A DNA stretch of 64,000 bases from Roseicyclus mahoneyensis (GCF_003148775.1 NZ_QGGW01000004.1:310001-374000); one strand, 5' to 3'. Shown: positions 35,903 through 45,229, counted from the stretch's first letter. The notes: generated by a model not told the origin, from the sequence alone. Program-made: numbers and translations.

Positions 35903-35940
35903 CCTTCTCTGTTTCCAAAATATCCCCGCCGGAGGCTCCC
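35903..35940 (-). repeat. gene-end repeat, copy 2 (partial, opposite orientation)
   Basis: Read on the minus strand it is CCGGCGGGGATATTTTGGAA then ACAGAGAAGG, matching the conserved tail of copy 1. The upstream tandem hairpins are not obvious here. It lies downstream of the FAD-oxidase gene (3' end at 36074) in the same orientation relative to that gene as copy 1 is to metG. Confidence 0.55.
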
Positions 35941-36073
35941 GCATTTGCCATCACTGCGCGGCCCGGCACAAGGCACCCACGCCCCCATCGCACCCAAGCG
36001 CGCGTCCGAGCGGCCCCAAAGGGGCCCGAGGCCGCGCGCCCTCGGGTCGGGGCCGCCAGGCCCCGACACCCCG

Positions 36074-37474
36074 TCAGGCCCGCAGCACCGCGCCGGGATT
36101 GAGAATGCCCTTGGGATCGAGCGCTGCCTTGATCGCCCGCATGGCGACCAGTTTCCCCGGGTCGCCGTAGCGCTCCAGATCGTCGACCTTGAGCCGGCCG
36201 ACCCCGTGTTCGGCCGAAACCGAGCCGCCAAGCTCATGAACAAGGTCATGTACCGCCCGCTTGATCGCGCCGCGCTGGTTCTCGTGATCGGCGCGGGACT
36301 TGCCGGGCATCGGAAAGACGTTGTAATGAAGGTTGCCGTCGCCCATGTGGCCAAAGCAGTTCAGCCGGAACTCGCCCACCGCCCCGATCCGGGCCGGGAC
36401 CTCGGCGATGAAGCGGGGGATGGCCGCGACAGGCACCGAGATGTCATGCGAGGACACCGCGCCGATGCGACGGTTGGCGGCGGGGATGTTTTCCCGGAGC
36501 GCCCAGAACTCCGCGCGCTGCGCCTCGGATTGCGCGATGACACCGTCGCTGACCAGACCCTGCTCGAAGGCTTCCGCAAACAGCGTCTCGAGCGCATCCT
36601 CGGGGCTCGCCCCTGCCCCCATGCCCAGATCGATCAGACAGATCCAGTCAGGGCGCGGGTCGAAGGGCTGGCGCGTCTCGGGGCCGACGTGATCGAGAAA
36701 CAAGAGCCCCTCGCGCCCGATCAACTCGAAGGCGGAAAGGGCCGACCCGACCTGCGCCTGAGCCAGTTTCAAGAGCCCCAGCGCCGCCTCGGGCGAGGGC
36801 ACCACCATCATGGCCGCCCCCGTCGCGGCTGGCTTGGGGAAGAGCCGCAGCGAGGCCGCGGTGATCACGCCCAGCGTGCCTTCGGAGCCGATCAGCAGGT
36901 GGCGGATGTCGTAGCCGGTGTTGTCCTTGCGCAAGGGCGAGAGCGTGTTGACCACGGTGCCATCGGCCAGCACCGCCTCCACCCCCAAAACCAGATCGCG
37001 CGCATTGCCGTAGCGGATGACGTTGACGCCGCCCGCATTGGTAGCGAGCAGACCGCCCAACCGGGCAGACCCCTGGCTTGCGAGCGTCAGCGGAAAGATC
37101 CAGCCCTCCGCCTCGGCGGTGGCGTGGATGTCGGACAGGATCGCGCCGGCCTCGACCGTCATGGTTCCGGCCTCGGCGTCGAAGCCGCGCACCGCGCGCA
37201 TCCGTTCCAGCGTCAAGATCACCGGCGGCGTGCCCTCGTCGGCCAGTTGCCCGCCCACCAGACCCGTGCCGCCACCATAGGGGATCACCGGAGCACCCAG
37301 ATCGTTGCACAGCCGCAAGACAGCGGCGACCTCGGCCACTGACCCGGGCGCCACGATCGCGGCGGCCTGTCCCTGCCAGCGGCCGCGCGGTTCCTCCAGA
37401 TAGGCGGGGGCGGGATCGCGCAGAGCGACGGCGGGCAGGATCTGGGCCAGACGGGTGGCAATCTCGGACATCAT
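36074..37474 (-). CDS. FAD-binding oxidoreductase, D-2-hydroxyacid dehydrogenase/GlcD-like
   Basis: 466 residues. The PCMH-type FAD domain holds VIPYGGGTGLVGG and a GLLATNAGGVNVIRYG segment, and the C-terminal substrate domain has the metal and substrate motif FGHMGDGNLHYN and EHGVGRLK. These define the D-lactate/D-2-hydroxyglutarate/glycolate oxidase GlcD group. The second ATG (37471) has the better distance to AGGAG and may be the true start. It is 21 bases downstream of the acetyltransferase gene on the same strand. Confidence 0.87.
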   Translation of the reverse strand: MMSEIATRLAQILPAVALRDPAPAYLEEPRGRWQGQAAAIVAPGSVAEVAAVLRLCNDLGAPVIPYGGGTGLVGGQLADEGTPPVILTLERMRAVRGFDAEAGTMTVEAGAILSDIHATAEAEGWIFPLTLASQGSARLGGLLATNAGGVNVIRYGNARDLVLGVEAVLADGTVVNTLSPLRKDNTGYDIRHLLIGSEGTLGVITAASLRLFPKPAATGAAMMVVPSPEAALGLLKLAQAQVGSALSAFELIGREGLLFLDHVGPETRQPFDPRPDWICLIDLGMGAGASPEDALETLFAEAFEQGLVSDGVIAQSEAQRAEFWALRENIPAANRRIGAVSSHDISVPVAAIPRFIAEVPARIGAVGEFRLNCFGHMGDGNLHYNVFPMPGKSRADHENQRGAIKRAVHDLVHELGGSVSAEHGVGRLKVDDLERYGDPGKLVAMRAIKAALDPKGILNPGAVLRA

Positions 37475-37495
37475 CTCTCCTGTGCTCGGAAGGGC

Positions 37496-38080
37496 TTAGC
37501 CGGTGCCGGTGCGCCCGCGCCGGTCGTGGCGCAGATGGGCATATAGCACGTGATTGCGCCAGCGCCCGCTGATCTGAAGGTAGCTTTGCGCAACACCTTC
37601 GTATTTGAACCCGGCCTTTTCCAGCACACCGCGTGAGGCGGCATTTTCGGGCAGGCAGGCGGCTTCCACCCGGCTCAGGTCCTGCGTGCGGAAGGCATAG
37701 TGGACCACCGCCTCGATCGCCTCGCGCATGTAACCTTGGCGCGCATGGGTTGCCCCGATCCAGTAGCCCAACGTGGCCGATTGCGCCGGGCCGCGCCGGA
37801 TGTTGTCGAGCGTGATCGCCCCCAGCAGGGCCTCATCCTCGCGGCGGAAGATGAAAAGCGGCACGGCATTGCCCTGGCTCACCGCGCGCTGCGCCCAGTA
37901 GACGCGCCCGGTAAAGCTCTTGCGGCTCAGATGGTCCGTGGCCCATGTCGGTTCCCAGGGCGCAAGGAAATCGCGCGACGCCTCGCGCAGCGCAGCCCAA
38001 GGGCGATAATCGGCATGACGCGGCAGGCGCAGCGTCAGACGCTCGGTGTCCAGTCTGAGATGCCGTTTTCGAGACAGCAT
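37496..38080 (-). CDS. GNAT N-acetyltransferase, RimJ-like
   Basis: 194 residues with the GNAT fold of the RimJ/RimL group: N-terminal LDTERLTLRLPRHADYRPW, the acetyl-CoA motif A region around YWIGATHARQGYMREAI and the NAASRGVLEKAGFKYEG segment. Probably it acetylates the N-terminus of a ribosomal or other protein. Its ATG overlaps the stop of the M16 peptidase gene by one base (TGATG on the minus strand), implying translational coupling. Confidence 0.86.
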   Translation of the reverse strand: MLSRKRHLRLDTERLTLRLPRHADYRPWAALREASRDFLAPWEPTWATDHLSRKSFTGRVYWAQRAVSQGNAVPLFIFRREDEALLGAITLDNIRRGPAQSATLGYWIGATHARQGYMREAIEAVVHYAFRTQDLSRVEAACLPENAASRGVLEKAGFKYEGVAQSYLQISGRWRNHVLYAHLRHDRRGRTGTG

Positions 38081-39342
38081 CAGGCGGCCAGTCGCCCCAC
38101 GACCTGCGCAAGCTCGGGTGCCTTGGCGACCGGACCGTAAAGCGCCATCGCCGCACGGTTTGAGCTGACCAGCGCAGCCGCGTGATCGCGCAGGCCCGCG
38201 AGCGTCACGCCATCGATGGAGACAACGGTTTCCTCAAGCGGCGGCACCCGGTTCCAGATCGCCACCAGCCGCGCAAGCCGTTCGGCCCGCGATGACGGGC
38301 TTTCCAGACCCATCAGCAGTCCCGCCTTCATCTGTGCCCGCGCGCGCGCCAGTTCCGCCTCGGTCATATCTTCGGCCGAGCGGCGCAATTCGTCGATGGT
38401 CAGCCCCACCAGTTCGGGCAAGTCCTCGGCCGAGGTGCCGGCGTAGATCGTGAGCATGCCGGTGTCGTCGTAGCTGCCGACCTGCGCATAGATCGTGTAG
38501 CACAGCCCGCGTTTCTCGCGGATCTCCTGAAACAGGCGTGAGGACATGCCGCCGCCCAGCGCGCTGGCGTAGATCTGCGCGGTGTAGATGTCGTCGGACC
38601 GATACCCCGGCGCCTCGAGAGCGAGGGTGAAATGGGCCTGTTCCAGTTTCTTGACCTTGCGCCGCTCGCCGCCTGCGAACTGGCCGGGAAGTGGGACCAT
38701 CGGGCTCGACGGTGGCAGATGGCCAAAGGCCGCCTCGGCCAGCCGCACGATCTGGTCATGGTCCACCGCGCCCGCCGCCGACAAGATCAATTGGCCCGGC
38801 CCGTAATGCTGGGCCACGAAACGATCGAAATCGGCGCGCTCAAAGGCACGGACGCGTTCAGCGGGGCCAAGAATGGTGCGCCCCAACGGCTGGCCCGGAT
38901 AGGCCTCTTCTTGCAGCCAATCGAAGATGATGTCGTCGGGCGTGTCGGCGGCCTGACCAATCTCTTGCAAGATCACGCCGCGCTCCACCTCGATCTCGCG
39001 CGGGTCGAAGACGGGGTTCAGCACGATGTCGGCGATCAGATCGAGGGCGAGGGGAACATCCTCGCGCAGCACGCGGGCGTAATAGGCCGTCACCTCGCGC
39101 GACGTGTAGGCGTTGATGTAGCCGCCCACATCCTCGATCTCTTCGGCGATCTGCAGCGCGCTGCGCCGCGCCGTGCCCTTGAAGGCCATGTGTTCAAGGA
39201 AATGGGCCACGCCGTTCTGATCGGCCGCCTCGTGTCGCCCCCCCGCCGAGACCCAGACACCGATGGCCGCCGATTCAAGCCCCGGCATATGCTCGGTCAC
39301 GATCCTGAGGCCATTGCTGAGCGTGTGAAGTTCTACAGTCAC
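38080..39342 (-). CDS. M16-family zinc metallopeptidase (processing-peptidase-like)
   Basis: 420 residues in two M16 half-domains. The inverted zinc motif HFLEHMAFKG (about 44-53) has HxxEH and the distal Glu follows at about 75 residues. This group resembles the beta subunit of the mitochondrial processing peptidase and rickettsial homologues. It is the lone subunit here. The start is GTG overlapping the thrC stop by four bases (GTGA), so it is translationally coupled to threonine synthase. Confidence 0.88.
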   Translation of the reverse strand: MTVELHTLSNGLRIVTEHMPGLESAAIGVWVSAGGRHEAADQNGVAHFLEHMAFKGTARRSALQIAEEIEDVGGYINAYTSREVTAYYARVLREDVPLALDLIADIVLNPVFDPREIEVERGVILQEIGQAADTPDDIIFDWLQEEAYPGQPLGRTILGPAERVRAFERADFDRFVAQHYGPGQLILSAAGAVDHDQIVRLAEAAFGHLPPSSPMVPLPGQFAGGERRKVKKLEQAHFTLALEAPGYRSDDIYTAQIYASALGGGMSSRLFQEIREKRGLCYTIYAQVGSYDDTGMLTIYAGTSAEDLPELVGLTIDELRRSAEDMTEAELARARAQMKAGLLMGLESPSSRAERLARLVAIWNRVPPLEETVVSIDGVTLAGLRDHAAALVSSNRAAMALYGPVAKAPELAQVVGRLAA

Positions 39343-40724
39343 TTGGCCAATGCCTCGCGGATCAGGGTTTCGATCTGGGTCAGGTCATCGGGCACGCGCG
39401 TCATCCGCTCGGGCCGCTCGAACAGGTCGGCCATGCGCGGCGGCAATGCCGGGCGCAGGCCGGTGGCCGCCTCGACCGCATCGGGGAATTTCGCCGGATG
39501 CGCGGTGGCAAGCGTCACCATCGGCGTGGTCCCGAGGAAGTCTTGCGCGACATGCACGCCGACGGCGGAATGGGGGCACAAAAGCTCGCCCATCTCGGCG
39601 CGCGCGCGGGCGATCATGGCGCTGGTCTGCGCCTCCGAGGCGCGACCGCTGGCGAAATCGGCGCGCAAGGTTTCCAGCGCGCCTTGGCTGATGTGGAAAC
39701 CGCCACGCCTGAGCTCGTCCATCAACTGCGCCACCGCCACGCCATCCCGGCCATAGGCATCGAAGAGCACACGCTCGAAATTGGACGAGACCTGAATGTC
39801 CATTGACGGGCTGATCGAGGGCGTCACGCCATGGGTGACGTAATCGCCCGAGCTCAGCGCGCGGTGCAAGATGTCGTTGTGGTTGGTCGCCACCACCAGC
39901 CGCTCGATCGGCAGACCCATTCGCTTGGCGAGGTAGCCTGCGAAGATGTCGCCGAAATTGCCCGTCGGCACGGTAAAGCTGACCTTGCGATGCGGCGCTC
40001 CCAGCGCCACGGCGGCCGTGAAGTAATAGACCACCTGCGCCAGAACTCGGGCGAAATTGATCGAGTTCACGCCTGCCAACCGCACCTCGTCACGGAAGGT
40101 GAAATCGTTGAACATGTCCTTGAGCCGCGCTTGCGCGTCATCAAAGGTCCCGTCGATGGCCAGCGCATGGGCATTGGCCTCGGCCACCGTGGTCATCTGG
40201 CGGCGCTGCACATCCGACACCCGGCCATGGGGGTAGAGGATGAAGACGTCCACGTTGGAAAGCCCGCGAAACGCCTCCATCGCCGCGCTGCCGGTGTCGC
40301 CGGATGTCGCACCCACGATGGTGACCCGCTCGCCTGAGCGCGCCAGCGCGGTCTGGAACAGCTGGCCGATCAGCTGCATCGCGAAATCCTTGAACGCCAG
40401 CGTCGGACCGTGGAACAGTTCCAGCAGGAAATGGTTGTCCTGCAACTGCTTGAGCGGTGCGCGCGCCGCGTGGCCAAAGCCCGCATAGGCCCGCGTAATG
40501 CACTCGCCGAATTCCGCGTCGGTGAAACTGTCCCCGAGGAAGGGCCGCATCACGCGAAAGGCGACCTCCTCATAGGATAGGCCGGCCAGCGCGGCGATCT
40601 CCGCAGGGGTCATGCGCGGCAGCGTCTCGGGCACATAAAGGCCCCCGTCGCGCGCAAGCCCGGTCAGCATTGTCTCTTCAAAGGTGAGCGCCGGGGCCTG
40701 CCCCCGGGTCGAGATGTAGCGCAT
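39339..40724 (-). CDS. thrC: threonine synthase
   Basis: 461 residues, PLP fold-type II. The PLP Lys is in GPTLAFKDFAMQ, the phosphate-binding loop is SGDTGSAAM, and the N-terminal domain begins with RYISTRGQAPALTFEE, as in the bacterial long-form enzyme. It converts O-phosphohomoserine to threonine. The ATG lies 15 bases downstream of the surf1 stop region on the same strand, and its 3' end overlaps the M16 peptidase gene. Confidence 0.93.
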   Translation of the reverse strand: MRYISTRGQAPALTFEETMLTGLARDGGLYVPETLPRMTPAEIAALAGLSYEEVAFRVMRPFLGDSFTDAEFGECITRAYAGFGHAARAPLKQLQDNHFLLELFHGPTLAFKDFAMQLIGQLFQTALARSGERVTIVGATSGDTGSAAMEAFRGLSNVDVFILYPHGRVSDVQRRQMTTVAEANAHALAIDGTFDDAQARLKDMFNDFTFRDEVRLAGVNSINFARVLAQVVYYFTAAVALGAPHRKVSFTVPTGNFGDIFAGYLAKRMGLPIERLVVATNHNDILHRALSSGDYVTHGVTPSISPSMDIQVSSNFERVLFDAYGRDGVAVAQLMDELRRGGFHISQGALETLRADFASGRASEAQTSAMIARARAEMGELLCPHSAVGVHVAQDFLGTTPMVTLATAHPAKFPDAVEAATGLRPALPPRMADLFERPERMTRVPDDLTQIETLIREALAK

Positions 40725-40739
40725 GGGCGCAGGTGTCCC

Positions 40740-41414
40740 TCAGTCTGGTCGCTGCCTGATACGCCAGAGCAGAAACAGTGTCATCCCCAACCACACCAGC
40801 GCCAGCAAAAACCAGGTGATGGCGTAGTTGAGGTGATCGTTGGGGATATTCTCGATGGTGACAGGCAAGGGCGTGACCGACGGCTCAGACGGCGATATCT
40901 CACGGGCGATGAGCAGCAGCGGCTCGGTTCCCAGATGATCTGCCAACGCGGCGACGTCGCGGGCGAACCAGATGTTTTCGGCAAGGTCATTTTCCGGGGT
41001 GAAGCCGTCGCGCTCGACGGGCCAATGCAGGTTGCCGGTAACGGTCACAGCACCCTCGGGGACGGGCGGCAGGGCCTCGGCGACCGGCAGCACGCCCCTG
41101 TCGACCAGCACGCGCCGCCCCTCGGCGGTTTCCAAGGCCGAGATCAGGCGATAGCCCGCCCCGATGCGCCGCTGGCTGACCAGAATGCGGACGGTCGCCT
41201 CCCCGATCACGCCCGTGGCGCGCACCGGCAGATAACGCTCCGCCTCGGGGTCGGGCGCGTCGGGCATGGCTACCGGAGCGGCCGCGATGCGCGCCTCGAT
41301 ATCGGCCAGCACGGCCTCTTTCCACGCCAGCCGCTGCATCTGCCAGATTCCCAGCGACACGAGGATGGCGACCCCCACCGCGCCGAACACCAGCACACTG
41401 ATCACACGCCCCAT
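40740..41414 (-). CDS. surf1: SURF1 family cytochrome oxidase assembly protein
   Basis: 224 residues with two membrane helices near the ends (about 5-25 and 200-218) and a periplasmic domain between them. Conserved segments include LGIWQMQRLAWKE, YLPVRATG, LVDRGVLP and NDHLNYAITWF. It helps insert heme a in subunit I of aa3-type oxidase. ATG at 41414 is chosen because the membrane helix begins there; the frame stays open upstream. A hairpin with T-run lies between cox3 and this gene. Confidence 0.88.
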   Translation of the reverse strand: MGRVISVLVFGAVGVAILVSLGIWQMQRLAWKEAVLADIEARIAAAPVAMPDAPDPEAERYLPVRATGVIGEATVRILVSQRRIGAGYRLISALETAEGRRVLVDRGVLPVAEALPPVPEGAVTVTGNLHWPVERDGFTPENDLAENIWFARDVAALADHLGTEPLLLIAREISPSEPSVTPLPVTIENIPNDHLNYAITWFLLALVWLGMTLFLLWRIRQRPD

Positions 41415-41433
41415 GGTCCTGCCTTCCAAGGAA

Positions 41434-41459
41434 AAGGCCCGCCGCTTGGGGCAGGCCTT
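41434..41459 (-). terminator. hairpin with T-run before surf1
   Basis: On the minus strand AAGGCCTGCC pairs with GGCGGGCCTT (one U-G wobble) around a 6-base loop and is followed by further T residues. The mismatch would be C-A on the other strand, so the structure is specific to minus-strand RNA. It may partly terminate the cox3 transcript before surf1. Confidence 0.5.
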
Positions 41460-41484
41460 CACGTTTCATCAAGGTTAACGCGCG

Positions 41485-41549
41485 CCTTCTTCGTTTTCCA
41501 AAAATCCCGGGGGGAGACGCGCAAGGCGCGGCGGGGGGCAGCGCCCCCA
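41485..41549 (-). repeat. gene-end repeat, copy 3 (complete)
   Basis: On the minus strand, starting 9 bases after the cox3 stop, there is GGGGGC-GCT-GCCCCC, then a CGCGC-CTT-GCGCG hairpin, then TCCCCCCGGGATTTTTGGAA and AACGAAGAAGG. Element order and the conserved tail match copy 1 downstream of metG. Confidence 0.6.
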
Positions 41550-41557
41550 GCTTTGCC

Positions 41558-42376
41558 TCAGCCGATCACAACCGCCTGACCCCAGATATAGACGGCCAGG
41601 AACAAGAACAGCCAGACCACGTCGACGAAGTGCCAGTACCAGGCCGCCGCCTCAAAGCCGATGTGCTTTTCGGGGGTGAAATGCCCCTTGAGCACCCGCA
41701 GCCAGCAGATGAACAGGAAGATCGTGCCGATGACCACATGCATCCCGTGGAAACCGGTGGCGAGGAAGAAGGTCGCAAAGAACTTGTCGCCGCTGAAGTT
41801 CCAACCGTAATGCGCGATCAGCTCGTAGTATTCAAAGGCCTGCAAGCCGGTGAACACCAGACCAAGAACGACGCCGATGATCAGCCCGTTGGCGACATCC
41901 TTGCGCGACCCGCCATGCACCAGCGCGTGATGCGACCATGTCACGGCGCAGCCCGACAAGAGCAATATCAGCGTGTTGATCAGCGGCAGGTGGAACGGGT
42001 CGACAGCGTAGATCTCGGGCGGGATGTATTGCGACGCCTCATAGCTGTTCATCGGGTAGAGCGCATGCTTGAAGAAGGCCCAGAACCAGGCGACGAAGAA
42101 CATCACCTCGGACATGATGAACATGATGAAGCCGTAGCGCAGGCCGATGCGCACGACGGGCGTGTGGTCGCCCGCGCTGCTTTCGGCCACCACATCGGCC
42201 CACCAGCCGAACATCACGTAAAGCGTGGCCACGAACCCCATCGCGAACATCCACGGCGCGCCGCCATGCATCCAGTTCACCGCCCCGAAGAGCATGATGA
42301 AGGCGGCGACCGCGGCCATCAGCGGCCAGATCGAGGGGTTGATGATATGGTAGTCGTGGTTCTTGGCGTGGGCCAT
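41558..42376 (-). CDS. ctaE: cytochrome c oxidase subunit III
   Basis: 272 residues with seven membrane helices. It has the N-terminal [12 protein letters not shown], the family segment [30 protein letters not shown] and the C-terminal [20 protein letters not shown], quoted in part. It is the third core subunit of aa3-type oxidase in the inner membrane. The frame is open further upstream but MAHAKNHDY is the family start. It lies 28 bases downstream of ctaG. Confidence 0.95.
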   Translation of the reverse strand: MAHAKNHDYHIINPSIWPLMAAVAAFIMLFGAVNWMHGGAPWMFAMGFVATLYVMFGWWADVVAESSAGDHTPVVRIGLRYGFIMFIMSEVMFFVAWFWAFFKHALYPMNSYEASQYIPPEIYAVDPFHLPLINTLILLLSGCAVTWSHHALVHGGSRKDVANGLIIGVVLGLVFTGLQAFEYYELIAHYGWNFSGDKFFATFFLATGFHGMHVVIGTIFLFICWLRVLKGHFTPEKHIGFEAAAWYWHFVDVVWLFLFLAVYIWGQAVVIG

Positions 42377-42404
42377 GGGTGTCGTCCTCGGTCCGGTTTT
42401 GTCT

Positions 42405-42986
42405 CTAGTTGGCCACGGGCGCCGGTGTGGCGAGCGCGGCATAATCTTCGGGCATGTCCGTCACATGGAACGTGTAGGACAGCGTTATGGCGGGCGTACC
42501 CCGCGCCTCGGGGTCATCGAGGATGGCGGGGTCGACGAAAAAGGTCACCGGCATCTCGACGCGTTCACCGGGCTGCAGAACCTGCAATTCAAAGCAGAAG
42601 CAGGCGATCTTTACGAAATAGCCGCCCGTCTCGAATGGTGCGACGTTGAAGCTGGCGGTGCCTGCGATGGGCTGGTCGGTCGGGTTGTAGGCTTCGTAGA
42701 AGGCAAGCCCCGTCTCGCCGATGCGGATGTCCATATGCGGCTGCATCGCGCGGAATTCCCACGGCATGTCTCGCGCGCGCGACGCGTCGAAGCGCACCCG
42801 GATCGTCTGGTCGAGGATCAGGTCGCTGCCCTGATCGGCCACCTGCGTGGTGCCGCCAAAGCCCGTCACGCGGCAAAACCAGTCGTAGAAGGGCACGGAC
42901 GCCCAGGCGAGGCCCGACATCAGGACCACCACGCCCAAAAGACGGGTGACGATCGCTGCGTTCGACATCTTGGCGGGCGCGCTCAT
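42405..42986 (-). CDS. ctaG: cytochrome c oxidase assembly protein CtaG/Cox11
   Basis: 193 residues. One membrane anchor (about 10-33, [23 protein letters not shown]) precedes a periplasmic immunoglobulin-like domain with the copper-binding CFCF motif. Cox11 delivers Cu(B) to oxidase subunit I. Its start overlaps the end of the small membrane gene by four bases. Gene order ctaB-small ORF-ctaG-ctaE-surf1 is typical of the group. Confidence 0.93.
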   Translation of the reverse strand: MSAPAKMSNAAIVTRLLGVVVLMSGLAWASVPFYDWFCRVTGFGGTTQVADQGSDLILDQTIRVRFDASRARDMPWEFRAMQPHMDIRIGETGLAFYEAYNPTDQPIAGTASFNVAPFETGGYFVKIACFCFELQVLQPGERVEMPVTFFVDPAILDDPEARGTPAITLSYTFHVTDMPEDYAALATPAPVAN

Positions 42987-43177
42987 TGGCCGGTCTCCAC
43001 CGGCGGCGTGATCGAGACCCGGGGCGTGTGGTCGAAGGCCTCCATCGAGGCGCCTTCGCGGATCTTGGCGACGGTCAACCCGAAGACGATGGCGGCAAAG
43101 CCCACAAGGCTGAGCGCAACGCCCAAGTTGCGACCAAACCGCCGCTTGTGCAGGTCATGGGTCTCGGTGATCGGCAT
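42983..43177 (-). CDS. small single-pass membrane protein of the cta cluster
   Basis: 64 residues with one membrane helix (about 18-38, GVALSLVGFAAIVFGLTVA) and a short C-terminal periplasmic part ending in [12 protein letters not shown]. It overlaps ctaB by one base and ctaG by four, so it is part of the operon. An unnamed ORF occurs here in related cta clusters. It may aid oxidase assembly; no motif supports more. Confidence 0.75.
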   Translation of the reverse strand: MPITETHDLHKRRFGRNLGVALSLVGFAAIVFGLTVAKIREGASMEAFDHTPRVSITPPVETGQ

Positions 43178-44115
43178 CAGGCAAGCCCCCAGGTTCGCAG
43201 ACCGGCATCGGCCAGAAGCGCGCCGAAGTGCAGGAAAAGGTAATAGAGAGAAAAGCGGAAGAATCGCTTTTCGACGGCATAGGCATCGGCCTCGGCCTGC
43301 GCCTCGGCACGGCGCCAGATGGCCACGGCACCTTTGAGGAAGATGAGGTTCAGCACCAGTGCCGCCGCCAGATAGACCGGCCCCGCGACCGAGGTCAGCC
43401 CGAGGCCCAACGCCACGGGCACAAGGGCGAAGGTGTAGATCAGGATCTGGCGCCGCGTCTCGGCCCGGCCATGGGTCACGGTCAGCATGGGCACCTTGGC
43501 CTCATGGTAATCCGATTTCATGAACAGCGCGAGTGCCCAGAAATGCGGCGGCGTCCAGATGAAGATCAGCGCGAACATCAGCACGGCCTCGACGCTGACA
43601 GTTCCCGTCGCGGCCGCCCAGCCGATCATCGGAGGAAAGGCACCCGCCGCGCCGCCGATGACGATGTTTTGCGGCGTCGCCCGCTTGAGCCACATCGTGT
43701 AGACGACCGCGTAGAAAAAGATGGTGAAGGCCAGAATGCCCGCTGCCAGCCAGTTGGTCGCCAGCCCCAGCATCGCCACCGAAATCGCCGAAAGCCACAG
43801 CCCCAGCGACAGCGCCTCGCCCGCCGTGACCTTTCCCGAAGGCACGGGGCGGCGCGCGGTGCGGCGCATCACGGCGTCGATATCGGCGTCATACCACATG
43901 TTCAGCGCACCCGAGGCCCCGCCGCCCAAGGCGATGAAGAGAATCGCCGTGAACGCGATCATCGGGTCGACCTGCACAGGCGCGACCAAGAGGCCCACCA
44001 GCGCCGTGAACACGACCAGCGACATCACCCGCGGTTTGAGAAGCGCGATGTAGTCGCCGAAACCGGCCTCGCCTTCGGCTGCTTTCGCGGTGGTGTTTGT
44101 GGTCAGGTCGGTCAT
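43177..44115 (-). CDS. ctaB: protoheme IX farnesyltransferase (heme O synthase)
   Basis: 312 residues with about eight to nine membrane helices, UbiA superfamily. The polyprenyl-diphosphate motif is NMWYDADIDAVMRRTARRP, quoted as NMWYDADIDAVM, and the second Asp-containing loop is near KSDYHEAKVPM. It farnesylates heme b to heme o for aa3 or bo3 oxidases. It sits 84 bases downstream of ctaC in the oxidase cluster. Confidence 0.94.
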   Translation of the reverse strand: MTDLTTNTTAKAAEGEAGFGDYIALLKPRVMSLVVFTALVGLLVAPVQVDPMIAFTAILFIALGGGASGALNMWYDADIDAVMRRTARRPVPSGKVTAGEALSLGLWLSAISVAMLGLATNWLAAGILAFTIFFYAVVYTMWLKRATPQNIVIGGAAGAFPPMIGWAAATGTVSVEAVLMFALIFIWTPPHFWALALFMKSDYHEAKVPMLTVTHGRAETRRQILIYTFALVPVALGLGLTSVAGPVYLAAALVLNLIFLKGAVAIWRRAEAQAEADAYAVEKRFFRFSLYYLFLHFGALLADAGLRTWGLA

Positions 44116-44198
44116 TTAGGGTCTTTGATCTTTCTGGGTGGGCCGGAGGTCTGTGCCGGCCGGCAGGACAGGCCGGGCAGGACGCCCGGCCGATCGCA

Positions 44199-45092
44199 TC
44201 ATTCGGCCGAGGCCAGCTCGATGGTGCCAATTGGCGCGCGCATGTCGCCGATGCTGTTGAACGCCTGCGCCTCACCCGCGATCCATGCGTCATATTCGGC
44301 CTGTGTCACGGCAAACACTGTGATCGGCATATAGGCATGGTTCACGCCACACAGTTCGGAGCATTGGCCGAAATACACGCCCTCCTGCCCGACATCGACC
44401 TCGAACCACAGTTCCGCCAGACGGCCCGGAACGCCGTCCTGCTTCACACCAAAGGCTGGCATGGCCCAGGAATGGATCACGTCTGCGGCAGTCACCTGCA
44501 CCACGACGGTCGCACCCGTTGGCACCACCATGGCTGTGTCGGTGGCCAGAAGGTATTCGTCGCGGCCATAGCCGAATTCCGCAAGCTCGTGTTCTTGCAG
44601 CATGAAGCTGTCGTAGACGATGCCATGCTCGGGGTATTCATAGCCCCAATACCACTGGTAGCCCGTCGCCTTGACCACCACATCGGCCTCGGGAATGGTC
44701 TGTTGCTTGAACAGAACCGGCAGCGAGAAGGCGCCGATGACGACCAGGATGACCAGCGGCACGACCGTCCATGTCACCTCGATCTTGGTGTTGTGGGTGA
44801 AGGTCGCGGGCACGGGATTGGCCCGTTCGTTGTGGCGAAAGATCGACCACAAGAGCAGCGCGGTCACGAAAAGCACGATCACCGCCATGATGACCAGCAA
44901 GAAGGTATCGAGCGCGCGGATATCGCGAGCCAGTTCCGTCACCCCGGGCTGAAAGCCCATGGCGCCCGGCGTCGGCGCGCCGATGATTTCGAGCCCCTCG
45001 CGCAGACCGGCGGTCTGCGCTGCTGCCGCGCCGGCGGTCAGGGTTGCACCAATACCGGCCCATAGGCCGGTCAGCGTCTTGCGAAGCGTCAT
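44199..45092 (-). CDS. ctaC: cytochrome c oxidase subunit II
   Basis: 297 residues. A signal peptide (1-28) and two membrane helices (about 60-85 and 100-122) precede the periplasmic cupredoxin domain with the Cu(A) site: His in DVIHSWAMPAF and CSELCGVNHAYM. WYWGYEYPE is the aromatic electron-entry region. ATG at 45092 begins the signal peptide; the frame stays open upstream but includes no plausible start. It heads the cta cluster, and subunit I (ctaD) is not in the window, as in many relatives. Confidence 0.94.
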   Translation of the reverse strand: MTLRKTLTGLWAGIGATLTAGAAAAQTAGLREGLEIIGAPTPGAMGFQPGVTELARDIRALDTFLLVIMAVIVLFVTALLLWSIFRHNERANPVPATFTHNTKIEVTWTVVPLVILVVIGAFSLPVLFKQQTIPEADVVVKATGYQWYWGYEYPEHGIVYDSFMLQEHELAEFGYGRDEYLLATDTAMVVPTGATVVVQVTAADVIHSWAMPAFGVKQDGVPGRLAELWFEVDVGQEGVYFGQCSELCGVNHAYMPITVFAVTQAEYDAWIAGEAQAFNSIGDMRAPIGTIELASAE

Positions 45093-45229
45093 GTCGGTCT
45101 GTCCTGTCGTTCCCGATGTGCCGCCCTGTTGTGGTCGCGGTCGGCATACCGTTGCGTTCTGTCTGAGCAGGACCATATAGCTGTGGGCGGGCCAAGGCAT
45201 TTGGTCTAAATGTCTCACCCCCGGCAAAC

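Noticed and set aside
35785-36354. A minus-strand frame running from the metG-FAD oxidase gap into the oxidase gene
   Set aside because: It lies in a different frame from the true oxidase gene, has no family motif, and crosses the repeat elements.
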